A stretch of DNA of 64,000 bases, from the NCBI RefSeq assembly GCF_013912375.1, contig NZ_JACETV010000001.1, forward strand, positions 1,426,001-1,490,000, read 5' to 3'. The translations under genes were made by a program, and so were the position numbers. The DNA comes from Emticicia sp. BO119 (lineage in GTDB: Bacteria > Bacteroidota > Bacteroidia > Cytophagales > Spirosomataceae). Below are positions 10,801-18,355 of the stretch, one piece after another; positions within the stretch are counted from its first letter, which is position 1; every line of letters begins with the position of its first letter. The notes under the pieces were generated by a model. It was given only the letters and a program-made list of their open reading frames with translations. It did not search any database and was not told where the DNA came from.

Positions 10801-10955
10801 TGATTAACGCCTTTTGCCACTATTGAGACGCCAGGTAAGGCTTCGCCCTTGTCGTCTGTTACTTTGCCTGTAATGGTTCTTTGTTGTGCCATGAGTGAGA
10901 CGCTCACCATCGAAATAAAGCCAAACAGAAGTGTTTTAATAAAGTTTTGCTTCAT
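7821..10955 (-). CDS. susC: SusC/RagA-family TonB-linked outer-membrane transporter
   Basis: 1044 residues. A signal peptide ending at about MAQQ is followed by a carboxypeptidase-regulatory-like domain (TITGKVTDDKGEALPGVSI), a TonB-box-like EEVVVVGYGT, the plug (MLQGKAAGVTVTSNSGQPGG, IDGVPFV, IESIDVLKDASAQAIYG) and a beta-barrel ending in aromatic F (VGANVEF). The family imports oligosaccharides across the outer membrane using TonB energy. It is the first gene of the mannan operon. Its 578-bp upstream region is shared with the divergent protease gene and contains several palindromes. Confidence 0.96.
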   Translation of the reverse strand: MKQNFIKTLLFGFISMVSVSLMAQQRTITGKVTDDKGEALPGVSIVAKGVNQGTATNADGNYSITVTNTTQSLIFSFVGMLTKEIPIGNQTKIDVSMTLEDQTLEEVVVVGYGTSKRADISSSITSIKAKELKDMPVAGIDQMLQGKAAGVTVTSNSGQPGGGVSVKVRGVTSINSNDPLFVIDGVPFVSGNTSDNRGFDGLGGSNGQTGNSVMAMLNPNDIESIDVLKDASAQAIYGSQAANGVILITTKKGKQGEGKINYEMYYGVSEVARKLDLMNLREFAQYQNEVLPIIGNPVSDEFKDLSVLGKGTDWQEAMFRHGNVQNHQLSFSGGKEKTTYYLSLNYYDNTGILLGSDFKRFSTRFSLDNQLKSWAKVGISANATRSIQNVSLADAAESTIWWGAVTSPLTPVKNLDGTWGGGQTVGGVRYSNANLVGNSQFRGNTKTTTNVFGSLYAEFQLYKDLSLRNELSYSLGQDNNIAFQKTGNVGGDTFRSKLIDSRSDSYYYSITNYLNYNKYFNKHGIQATVGHQAQSSYWQAISGTKVDLQANIFDLNTGSADQTTWGLSGGKGQWAMESYFARANYTFDDKYSVSASFRADGSSNFGPNNRWGYFPGVSAGWTISNEKFMKEKLSSVYLKLRVGYGSVGNQNFPGGAPNPAYVGAVQFFSGPVGFGTSNMINGIPNPNLKWESVKTTNAGIDLGLLNGRIDATIDVYKKVTSDMIIFLTGPNLIGVGDQWDDLKAPLGNAGQMTNTGIDIGITSTNIKTNDLTWKTNLVFTRFKNTYDKAASAASALDGKVYYNNYLITHTTPGRPVGSFWGLVTDGLFRTQADLDNSLPQFGYIIDPTQTYLGDIRFKDINGDGKIDAGDMTFIGSPLPDFTYGLTNNVNYKNFDFTLFLQGSQGAKAFNFLRWQLEGMNSPWSNQMRTVMDRYTPENTDGSLPRFTNTNKNNIAMSDRYVEDASYMRIQNITLGYRVPRKILNKIKGANFRIYGSIQNLKTFTNYSGYDPEIGAFNNSIKLMNVDTGHYPNPRTFTVGANVEF

Positions 10956-10984
10956 AAAAAATTAAGGATAGTTAAAGAGAAAAA

Positions 10985-10994
10985 TTTGTACAAA
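10985..10994. promoter_or_regulatory. TTTGTACAAA palindrome upstream of susC
   Basis: A perfect 10-bp palindrome 30 bp upstream of the susC start codon, inside AAAATTTGTACAAA. The second copy is at 1964-1973 before the phosphorylase gene. In the probable 5' untranslated or promoter region it could be an operator. Confidence 0.3.
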
Positions 10995-11172
10995 GTTGAT
11001 AAAAATTTGCACATAAAGTATAGTACTATTTTAACAATTTATGACATAAATTAAATAATTGTCGAAATGACAGATATTTTTTCTTATTAGTATTATTATA
11101 CAAAATATTTATAGAATTTAATAAAATATAAAATTCCATTGATATTTCTGAAAAAAATTATTTACGGTAGTA

Positions 11173-11195
11173 TATAATAGTATAATACTATTATA
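11173..11195. promoter_or_regulatory. 11-bp-arm inverted repeat, candidate operator for the mannan operon
   Basis: Arms TATAATAGTAT (11173-11183) and ATACTATTATA (11185-11195) are exact reverse complements around a single A. The core sequence recurs as the palindrome ATAGTACTAT at 11020-11029 and partly near 11088-11100. Dimeric regulators bind such sites, but the strong AT bias lowers confidence. Confidence 0.4.
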
Positions 11196-11489
11196 ACTTG
11201 TATAGACATCTTGCTGTTGGTTATGCGAAGATTTCTGGTTACCAAAAAGACAATTTTAACTTTGCAATTCTCTGAATTTCAAAGTTTTATGCATAAGTAT
11301 CTGACGTTAGGCTTTACACAGAATCTATAATCAAAAAGGGTAATCAGCGTTTTGCCTGAGATTGTTTTAATGTATCATAGTGTGTCAAAAAGTCATTGTA
11401 ATATTCTTACAGGTTAATTGAAATTGTTATTGGATTATGGAAAAATATTTTTTCAGGTTGTTATCCGCCATTTTGACAGATTAAATGCT

Positions 11490-11506
11490 TTGGCAAATTT
11501 CTTGAC
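11490..11506 (+). promoter_or_regulatory. Sigma-54-like element before the HtrA gene
   Basis: TTGGCA at 11490 and TTGA at 11502-11505 are spaced like the -24 GG and -12 GC elements, with GA instead of GC at -12. The predicted start would be about 12 bp downstream, leaving a short leader with AAAAGGAG before ATG 11534. This is a near match only. Confidence 0.25.
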
Positions 11507-11533
11507 ATACTACTCATTTAAAAAGGAGAAAAA

Positions 11534-12547
11534 ATGTTATCTTTTTTGGCGTCTTCATCAGTGGAAGACAACACATTGCAGCAATCATCGCACGACGATG
11601 AAATCTTAGATGCTTATTCTAATACTATAATTGAGGTAGTAGAAAAAGCCAGTAATTCTGTAGTTCAGATCAGAGTGCTTAAAAAGACTGCTCAGGGGCC
11701 AAGTCAACGAATCAGACAACCGCAGGAGGCAGGTGGGTCGGGTTTCATCATTTCAAGTGATGGGTTTGTAATTACCAATAACCACGTTGTAAGTAATTCG
11801 GATAAGGTAGAGGTAGGATTGATGGATGGAAGACTTTTTGAGGCAACCATCATAGGTACGGACCCCTATACTGATATAGCCGTATTAAAAATTTATGCTG
11901 ATTCTTTAAAACCTTTAAGATTCAGCGATTCTGATAAACTGAAAGTTGGGCAGATAGCCGTTGCTATTGGCAATCCCCTGGGTTTTCAATATACGGTTAC
12001 AGCCGGGGTAGTTAGCGCGTTGGGCAGAACTCTGAGAAGCGAGACTGGAAGAATGATTGATGACGTTATACAAACCGATGCTTCACTTAATCCTGGAAAT
12101 TCAGGAGGGCCCCTTGTTAATTCCCGGGGTGAAATAATTGGTGTAAATACCGCAGTTATAGCCGCTGCGCAGGGCATTTGTTTTGCTGTTTCGGCTAATC
12201 TGACTAAGTATGTGGCCGGAAAACTAATTCTGGAAGGAAGAGTAAAAAGAGCGCAGTTAGGAATTGCCGGACAAATAGTGAATCTGAGCGAAAGAATGAT
12301 AGGTTATAACAAATTGTCTACACGAACAGGTGTTTATATAAGCGAAATAATTGCTGATGCCAATGCAAATAATGATGAATTAAGAAGAGGTGATATTATT
12401 GTAGGACTAAATGAAAGACCAGTGTCTTCTGTTGACGATTTACATAAGATTCTTAATGATGAACTAATTAACCGGCGTGTTATAGTTAGTATTTTACGTG
12501 GTGGCACCAGAAAAGATGTTAAGGTGCTTGCCGGAGAGTTGAAATGA
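11534..12547 (+). CDS. HtrA/DegP-like trypsin-fold serine protease with one PDZ domain, no signal peptide
   Basis: 337 residues starting at an ATG with a strong AAGGAG ribosome site. The trypsin-like domain has the full triad: His84 (ITNNHVV), Asp114 (YTDIAVLKI) and Ser190 (NPGNSGGPL). A PDZ domain follows from about residue 240 (GVYISEIIADANANNDELRRGDIIVGLNERPV). Unusually for HtrA proteins, the N-terminus (MLSFLASSSVEDNTL) lacks a long hydrophobic signal or membrane anchor. Either the protein is cytoplasmic or export is by another route. The family cleaves or chaperones misfolded proteins. It is transcribed away from susC and is followed by an SRPBCC gene 141 bp later. Confidence 0.9.
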   Translation: MLSFLASSSVEDNTLQQSSHDDEILDAYSNTIIEVVEKASNSVVQIRVLKKTAQGPSQRIRQPQEAGGSGFIISSDGFVITNNHVVSNSDKVEVGLMDGRLFEATIIGTDPYTDIAVLKIYADSLKPLRFSDSDKLKVGQIAVAIGNPLGFQYTVTAGVVSALGRTLRSETGRMIDDVIQTDASLNPGNSGGPLVNSRGEIIGVNTAVIAAAQGICFAVSANLTKYVAGKLILEGRVKRAQLGIAGQIVNLSERMIGYNKLSTRTGVYISEIIADANANNDELRRGDIIVGLNERPVSSVDDLHKILNDELINRRVIVSILRGGTRKDVKVLAGELK

Positions 12548-12688
12548 AAGAAAGTATTGATAAGAATTTATAGAATTATAATAGTATTCCATTGAACTTG
12601 TTGTGTTCATTCCGGCGGTGAAAAAACTTTACAGGTTTTTATCAAAACAATCAGGTAAGTATGTGAGTTTCACAAATAAAAACCTTAA

Positions 12689-13156
12689 ATGCATACCTTA
12701 CATAATACTCAAAAACTGCCATTAACTTTACAATATGCCTGGGATTTTTTATCTACTCCTGCAAATCTTAAAATTATTACGCCAGAGTATATGGGTTTTG
12801 AAATGACCTCCTTGCATCATGGTGATAAAATGTATGCAGGGCAAATTATTACTTACATAGTTAAACCAATTTTGAATATCCCATTAAAATGGTGTACAGA
12901 AATTACCCATGTGCATAAACCAGATTATTTTGTGGACGAACAACGATTTGGCCCTTATTCATTCTGGCATCATCAACATAGATTAGTTGCTATTGAAAAT
13001 GGGGTTTTAATGGAAGATATTGTTCATTACAAACTTCCTTTAGGCTTCATAGGTAGGTGGGTTAATTCACTTTTAGTTCAAAAGCAACTTGAAGATATTT
13101 TTGAGTTCAGAAAACAAAAGCTCATAGAACTTTTTGGCGAGTATAAAGAAAACTGA
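12689..13156 (+). CDS. SRPBCC (START-like) family protein
   Basis: 155 residues, cytoplasmic. LTLQYAWDFLSTPANLKIITPEYMGFE at the N-terminus and HRLVAIENGVLMEDIVHYKLPLG..INSLLV-like C-terminal helices match the SRPBCC ligand-binding fold of the type annotated as cell-division-inhibitor-like or COG4276 proteins. These form a helix-grip with a hydrophobic cavity; the ligand is unknown. It stands alone between the protease gene and a convergent S9 peptidase gene. The function cannot be specified further. Confidence 0.75.
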   Translation: MHTLHNTQKLPLTLQYAWDFLSTPANLKIITPEYMGFEMTSLHHGDKMYAGQIITYIVKPILNIPLKWCTEITHVHKPDYFVDEQRFGPYSFWHHQHRLVAIENGVLMEDIVHYKLPLGFIGRWVNSLLVQKQLEDIFEFRKQKLIELFGEYKEN

Positions 13157-13167
13157 GTGTATAGGTA

Positions 13168-13206
13168 TAGCAAAGGTATTCAAAGAAAACCTGAAAACCT
13201 TTGCTA
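13168..13206. terminator. Hairpin between convergent genes
   Basis: TAGCAAAGGT (13168-13177) and ACCTTTGCTA (13197-13206) are exact reverse complements with a 19-nt loop, lying between the ends of the SRPBCC and S9 peptidase genes. T-runs are weak on both strands. A bidirectional terminator role is inferred from position. Confidence 0.45.
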
Positions 13207-13222
13207 CTTCTAAATACTGGTC

Positions 13223-15208
13223 TTAATTCTTCAGATATTTATTAAACCAGGCAATGTACCTTTCAAAGCGATCCTTCTGAAAACCAGGATTGGTAATACC
13301 ATGAAACTGTCCCGGATAAATAATCAATTCTGTAGGGATACCCAATGACCTGAAAGCCTGATACATCTGCTCGCTTCCAACCGATGGTACGTTAAAATCA
13401 CTCTCGCCAACCATAAATTGTGTTGGAGTTTTAATGCGGTCTGCTTTTAAGAATGGATAAGAGAGTGCTACATATTTATCGAAATTTTTCCAGGGAGAAC
13501 CCAATTCGTTCTCATATTGCAGTATATATTGGTCGACTCCATATAATGAAGAAATCATTGCTACACCCGCCCCACTTGATGCGGCTTTAAAACGGGTATC
13601 TGTAGCAATAGTGTAGTCAGTGAGAATTCCTCCGTAACTCCAGCCACCAATACCCAGTTTATCAGCATCGGCTATCCCATTTTGTACTACATAATCTGCT
13701 GCCCCTAAAATATCTATTACTTCTTTATTCCCCCAATCAGCCCAGATAGCTTTGCAAAAATCCAGACCTCTGCCAGAGGAGCCTCTATAATTGACTGCTA
13801 CCACATTATAACCTGCCCCGGCTAACATTTGACGTGTCAAGTCAAAACTAAATTCGTCTTGCGCCACAGGCCCCCCATGTATCATAAATATAGTTGGCAA
13901 TTTTTCTGTTTTATTTGTATTAGAAGGGCGATAGAGAATATTTGAAACCATTGTCCCATCTTTACTTTTCGAAATAAAACCTTCAACATTAGCTAAAGAT
14001 AATTTTGATACAAAATCTTGCTGATGTTTGGTTAATCTTCTTAGATTGCCACTTTCTAAAGCATAGATTTCTAATGGTGTCAGGGGTTCACTCATGGTAA
14101 CCAGTAAGTTTCCGGAAGGGTGTCTTTCTATTGTAGTGAAGCTCTTGTTGCCAGTATTTACCTTGTTCAGTTTACCATCTGAAATATTGAACCGGGCAAC
14201 ATATCTGATACGGTCATCAGCCACCAAGGCATAAATAGTACTTCCATCTTTAGACCATCTTGGTGTAGTAACAGGTCTGTCTAATGCTGTGCTCAATAAC
14301 TTTGGCTCACCACCGTCTTTTGAGATAACACACAAGATAGATTGATCATACATGATATAGTTTTCTGGAGACGTACTTCTCAGGTAAGCAATTTGTTTCC
14401 CATCAGGACTCCAATCCATTGTGCCATCTCTACCTGTCCAGGTTGTCAGTTGTTTCATTGCGGCATTTGGCTTTGCATCAATCAGCCAGATGTCCGAATT
14501 TTCATTTCTGTCGGGGTCTTCTGTACGATTGCTTATAAATGCTATCTGATTTCCATCAGGAGACCATTTTGGGTTTGTTTCATCGAAATTGCCTTTGGTC
14601 AAGGTGTCTAATTTCTTCGTTGCAATGTCAAAAAGATATAAGTGTATTGGTTTTTTTGTCAGATAGCCCTCCACATCTTGTTTAAATTGAAATCTATCTA
14701 AAACAATTGGTTTTGGCGTTTTATTTTTTGAGGTGTCTGCTGGAGTCTGAATAACGAGAACAATTTTCTTGCTGTCAGGCGACCATGCATAATCCATCAA
14801 ATTGCCTTTTTTTAAATCGGTTAATTGCTTTGCTTCGCCGCCTCTTCTATCCATCAACCAAATCTGGCTACTTGTTAACCCATTTCTTGACGACACAAAT
14901 GAAACATATTTCCCGTCAGGACTCCATCTTCCCTGCGATTCACCATCAGGGCTATGCGTCAACTGAACTGATTCTTTGCCATCCCACGAAACCATCCAGA
15001 TATCAGCATTGCGCTTGTTTTTTGCCGAGTCAACCGAAGAAAGAGTATAGGATACCCAGTTGCCATCTGGCGAAATCTGTGGGTCTGATAAATTCTGTAA
15101 ACGAAAAATGTCAGAAGGCTTTAAATTTCTTTTAGTAGTTGTTGATTGAGCATAACCAATCGTGAAAGAAAACAAGAAGACAGCCAGAAAAGGCGCAAGT
15201 TTTTTCAT
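13223..15208 (-). CDS. S9-family peptidase (acylaminoacyl/dipeptidyl peptidase-like)
   Basis: 661 residues with a signal peptide (ending about FTIGYAQS). The N-terminal two thirds form a beta-propeller with repeated PD40 motifs (DPQISPDGNWVSY, GRWSPDGKYVSFVS, YAWSPDSKKI, PKWSPDGNQIAFISN). The C-terminal alpha/beta-hydrolase domain carries Ser524 (GGWSYGG), Asp604 (GESDFNVP) and His636 (GQFHGI). Family members cleave short peptides in the periplasm. It is a single gene, 75 bp downstream of the ELWxxDGT gene and convergent with the SRPBCC gene. Substrate specificity is not evident. Confidence 0.93.
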   Translation of the reverse strand: MKKLAPFLAVFLFSFTIGYAQSTTTKRNLKPSDIFRLQNLSDPQISPDGNWVSYTLSSVDSAKNKRNADIWMVSWDGKESVQLTHSPDGESQGRWSPDGKYVSFVSSRNGLTSSQIWLMDRRGGEAKQLTDLKKGNLMDYAWSPDSKKIVLVIQTPADTSKNKTPKPIVLDRFQFKQDVEGYLTKKPIHLYLFDIATKKLDTLTKGNFDETNPKWSPDGNQIAFISNRTEDPDRNENSDIWLIDAKPNAAMKQLTTWTGRDGTMDWSPDGKQIAYLRSTSPENYIMYDQSILCVISKDGGEPKLLSTALDRPVTTPRWSKDGSTIYALVADDRIRYVARFNISDGKLNKVNTGNKSFTTIERHPSGNLLVTMSEPLTPLEIYALESGNLRRLTKHQQDFVSKLSLANVEGFISKSKDGTMVSNILYRPSNTNKTEKLPTIFMIHGGPVAQDEFSFDLTRQMLAGAGYNVVAVNYRGSSGRGLDFCKAIWADWGNKEVIDILGAADYVVQNGIADADKLGIGGWSYGGILTDYTIATDTRFKAASSGAGVAMISSLYGVDQYILQYENELGSPWKNFDKYVALSYPFLKADRIKTPTQFMVGESDFNVPSVGSEQMYQAFRSLGIPTELIIYPGQFHGITNPGFQKDRFERYIAWFNKYLKN

Positions 15209-15283
15209 ATAATAAGGTGATGTTTAGGATTTGAATTAAAGTGATAAAAATACAATCTTTTCAAATCGTAAACTCTTCAACCT

Positions 15284-18200
15284 CTAATTTTTTTTAGGCA
15301 AGAATCCTGATAGAATGCTTGAACCAATTTTCAAATCAAGTCTGTAAACGTCATTTCCTGTGACAATCTGCGAGGTAATAGGCACTAATTTGTTACGCTC
15401 GGCCTGTTCATAAGTATCTTTTAATGATTTATTCGGGTAATAATTCAGAAAATCAATTAATTGCGGATATCTTTTAGAATTATTTATCTTTACCAGAGGT
15501 TCATTTTTGGATGGACTTGAATCCTCAATAGCGTTAGTGGTATAGGTATTTGTACAGCCAATCATTTTGGTTTTGAAAACTGTTCCTTTCTGAACCTCAA
15601 AACCTGGTTGAAGTATAATTCCATTCTTGGCATCATAAGTAATAGTTTTGTTGTTGCTTATGATGCTCTGTCCCCATATATTTTTACCATAAACAATCGT
15701 GGAATCTTTTGTGATATTGTCCCGGACGGTATAGCCATCAGGGCAATCAAAATCCAGCACCCATAATTCCTGTCCTTTTAAAGTATCTACTGCGGAAAAG
15801 TATATTTTTTTATTATGAAATAAGAAGTTATAACCACCAATATTTGGAAAGGCTTTTTTCAGTAAAAAGGCCTTCTTTATATTTTCTGCATTACCGTCTG
15901 TTATATAAAAATGCTCTTCTTGAGGATTAAAATCTGTGATTGAATTTAGTATAAATCTTTCATCCAATTTTGAAAAACCACTGAAACCTATAGGACCTGA
16001 ATTTGATGGAGAGGTAATGGAATTTAAGTAATGGATAGTATTATTCTTATCTAATTCGTAGTATTCAACGGTAAAATCATTGATTAGTGATAAATATAAC
16101 TTATCCCTTAGTTTTATACAGCCGCTAAAAGACCTCTCATCAATTTGGAACGTGCCGGCAATGGTTCCATCACTTTGCCATAGGGAGTTATTATTCGTAA
16201 AGTAAATTTTATTATTGAGTGTACCCAATACTGAAAAAAAGTTATCTGTCGGAAGTTTCAAAGTACCAGAGGCAGTTCCGTTACTGGCCCATAGTTCATA
16301 TTTTGATGTGTAAGGTTCAATTAATCTCAGGAAGTAAAAGATTTTTTCAGTGGCGAATGGATATAAATAACTATGCTGAACATTAGTTGTGTTTCCACTC
16401 AAAAACGTGAATAATTTGGTTGTGCCATTTTTCTTGCCATTGGTTTTCCATAGAACTGAGCCACTATTAGATGTAAAGTACAATAAGGTATCAACTTTTA
16501 TCAAATCATTTGCACCCCAGTTTCCTGTGCCATTTCCGGTTGAATCTAAATGGACTGCTTTTTTTGTACCGGCGATTGTACAATCAGTATTCCACAGATT
16601 CCCATCAGTTCCCATAAAATACAGTAAGTTTTTATATTCATGTGGAATAGAAAAGTAATAAAAAGGTGCAAAACTTAAGTCTTTCATATTTCCATCAGGC
16701 GTAAACTGATAATGGGTATAATTAATATCAGCAACATATGAATTACCAAACTTCTGATGCGACCTATACGTGGAACTCGGTACATGAGTATTGCCATTTA
16801 CATAATTCAAATCTGCGTACAAAAAGGTATTAACCCCATCAGTTCGCCAGATTTCGTATCCGTGAGATATATCATCGGCCATAAAGTAAGCATAGTTTCC
16901 TACACTAAAAAGAGGTCTTGCAAACGATGAGGCAGATTTCGTATTGATGTCCCGTAAAAGATATGTCCCGATTGCTGTCCCGTCTGTTTTCCAGAGCTCA
17001 TATCCATGCTGAGAGTCAGAGGCACTAAAATAGAATATATCTCCTGCTACGTTTACTACATTGCTTATAGACCCGAGAATAATATCAGGTTTCAAATCAG
17101 TTATTTTTTTAACTGTAAAACCATCATAAACCCAATAAACTGCATCTCCCTCAGGTACACCGCCATTATTTTTTTGCTGCCCGAAATAAACTTTTGTTTC
17201 TCCTGCCATAATAAATGTAGGACCGGCATCTATTGCCGGAATCGAAGCGATAATTCTTTCAGAGCTTATATCCCCATCATTTTCATAAATATTTACAATA
17301 TCATTTTCTCTCGACGCATAATAGATTTTATTCTTGGCTGTTAACATATTTCCATACATATTAAACGCATTTGAAACATGCGTGACTGTCGATGAATTGG
17401 TATCTAACCTGCTTATTCTACTCTGGTTATTCACATAAGCGAGCATATATAGATTATTCCTGAACTTAAATATGCTATATACACCATAGGTCTCATCTCC
17501 ATCGATGGAATTGATAACTTTTTGTGTTGATAAGCTATCACCCTTCGATTTCCATAATTTATACCGATACCAGAAAGGGCCGCCTTCAGATTTTTGAAAA
17601 TAAGCATAACTCCCCAATGAAAGATAACTCAAATCAACAAATCTATTGTTTTGAAACAACGTTGTTCCTTCGGGAGTCCCATCCGTAGACATCAAATACA
17701 AGCCATTTATATTTAATGGATAGTAAAACTTATTACCAAGGGTAAATCCGGTATTTTGACCGTATTGAGATAAGGGATCAGGTAAATAAATAGACTTAAT
17801 TAAGTTGGTAGTAATGTCCGGATTTATTCTACGTAATTCAAGTATCTGGGTGGAGCTATTATAAGAAAGAAAAAATAGCTGATTGTTCAAGTCGAAAAAA
17901 CCAAGCCGATAACTATCGCTTAAATTCATGACGAATTTAACAGAGTCATTTTTTATACGGAAAATCTGTCCATTATTATTCCCATATATTGCGCCTTTAT
18001 ATTTGTGATAAGCGGTAGTACTCCACATATTTACATTTCTAAGGAGGTCATCGTATTTCAAATCTATAGTTGTGCCAGAAGTTCCCTTCGTCCGGTAATA
18101 CTTATAACTATACCCATACCCATTGACGGTATCAGCGTTGAAATATAAAGTATCATCAGATGAGAATGAGCCTGAGTTGAAAATCCAGGCATTATCTGTG

Positions 18201-18289
18201 CCCTGAGCAATATCTTTGAAAATTCTTTGAGAAAAAGCAGGAAATACAATAGCGATAGTTAGAAATAAAAGCGGTAGTTTTTTCTTCAT
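15284..18289 (-). CDS. Large secreted ELWxxDGT-repeat protein with C-terminal 3-coathanger domain
   Basis: 1001 residues with a signal peptide (MKKKLPLLFLTIAIVFPAFSQ). Much of the protein consists of propeller-like repeats containing ELWKTDGT-type motifs (ELWKTDGTAIGTYLLRD, YEIWRTDGVN, LWNTDCTIAGTKK, ELWASNGTASGTLKL, SLWQSDGTIAGTFQI, KGQELWVLDFDCP). Near residues 840-890 the segment NNKTITYDAKNGIILQPGFE resembles the 3-coathanger stack found at the C-termini of secreted Bacteroidota proteins. A further 75-residue tail follows (YPQLIDFLNYYPNKSLKDTYEQ). No enzymatic motif is visible; the function is unknown. It is monocistronic. Confidence 0.8.
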   Translation of the reverse strand: MKKKLPLLFLTIAIVFPAFSQRIFKDIAQGTDNAWIFNSGSFSSDDTLYFNADTVNGYGYSYKYYRTKGTSGTTIDLKYDDLLRNVNMWSTTAYHKYKGAIYGNNNGQIFRIKNDSVKFVMNLSDSYRLGFFDLNNQLFFLSYNSSTQILELRRINPDITTNLIKSIYLPDPLSQYGQNTGFTLGNKFYYPLNINGLYLMSTDGTPEGTTLFQNNRFVDLSYLSLGSYAYFQKSEGGPFWYRYKLWKSKGDSLSTQKVINSIDGDETYGVYSIFKFRNNLYMLAYVNNQSRISRLDTNSSTVTHVSNAFNMYGNMLTAKNKIYYASRENDIVNIYENDGDISSERIIASIPAIDAGPTFIMAGETKVYFGQQKNNGGVPEGDAVYWVYDGFTVKKITDLKPDIILGSISNVVNVAGDIFYFSASDSQHGYELWKTDGTAIGTYLLRDINTKSASSFARPLFSVGNYAYFMADDISHGYEIWRTDGVNTFLYADLNYVNGNTHVPSSTYRSHQKFGNSYVADINYTHYQFTPDGNMKDLSFAPFYYFSIPHEYKNLLYFMGTDGNLWNTDCTIAGTKKAVHLDSTGNGTGNWGANDLIKVDTLLYFTSNSGSVLWKTNGKKNGTTKLFTFLSGNTTNVQHSYLYPFATEKIFYFLRLIEPYTSKYELWASNGTASGTLKLPTDNFFSVLGTLNNKIYFTNNNSLWQSDGTIAGTFQIDERSFSGCIKLRDKLYLSLINDFTVEYYELDKNNTIHYLNSITSPSNSGPIGFSGFSKLDERFILNSITDFNPQEEHFYITDGNAENIKKAFLLKKAFPNIGGYNFLFHNKKIYFSAVDTLKGQELWVLDFDCPDGYTVRDNITKDSTIVYGKNIWGQSIISNNKTITYDAKNGIILQPGFEVQKGTVFKTKMIGCTNTYTTNAIEDSSPSKNEPLVKINNSKRYPQLIDFLNYYPNKSLKDTYEQAERNKLVPITSQIVTGNDVYRLDLKIGSSILSGFLPKKN

Positions 18290-18312
18290 ATACTTGTTTT
18301 AGTCAACAGCAG

Positions 18313-18320
18313 CAAAGATA
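18313..18320 (-). promoter_or_regulatory. -7 element TATCTTTG of the ELWxxDGT gene
   Basis: On the minus strand the sequence TATCTTTG fits the Bacteroidota -7 consensus TAnnTTTG, 23 bp before the start codon at 18289. No good -33 TTTG is visible at the usual distance. Confidence 0.3.
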
Positions 18321-18355
18321 GATAAAAACTGAATTGATTGAGTGTTAAGTAAATA

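Larger units (their letters stand above)
10956..11533. other. Divergent intergenic region between susC and the HtrA gene
   Basis: 578 bp without a convincing gene. It holds TTTGTACAAA (10985-10994), ATAGTACTAT (11020-11029), a 23-bp perfect inverted repeat (11173-11195), a sigma-54-like element (11490-11506) and the AAAAGGAG ribosome site before 11534. The susC start at 10955 and the HtrA start at 11534 diverge from it. No clear TAnnTTTG promoter was found for susC. Confidence 0.6.

Noticed and set aside
14785-15135. 116-codon plus-strand frame inside the S9 peptidase gene
   Set aside because: Antisense to the propeller of a clear S9 peptidase; no supporting feature.
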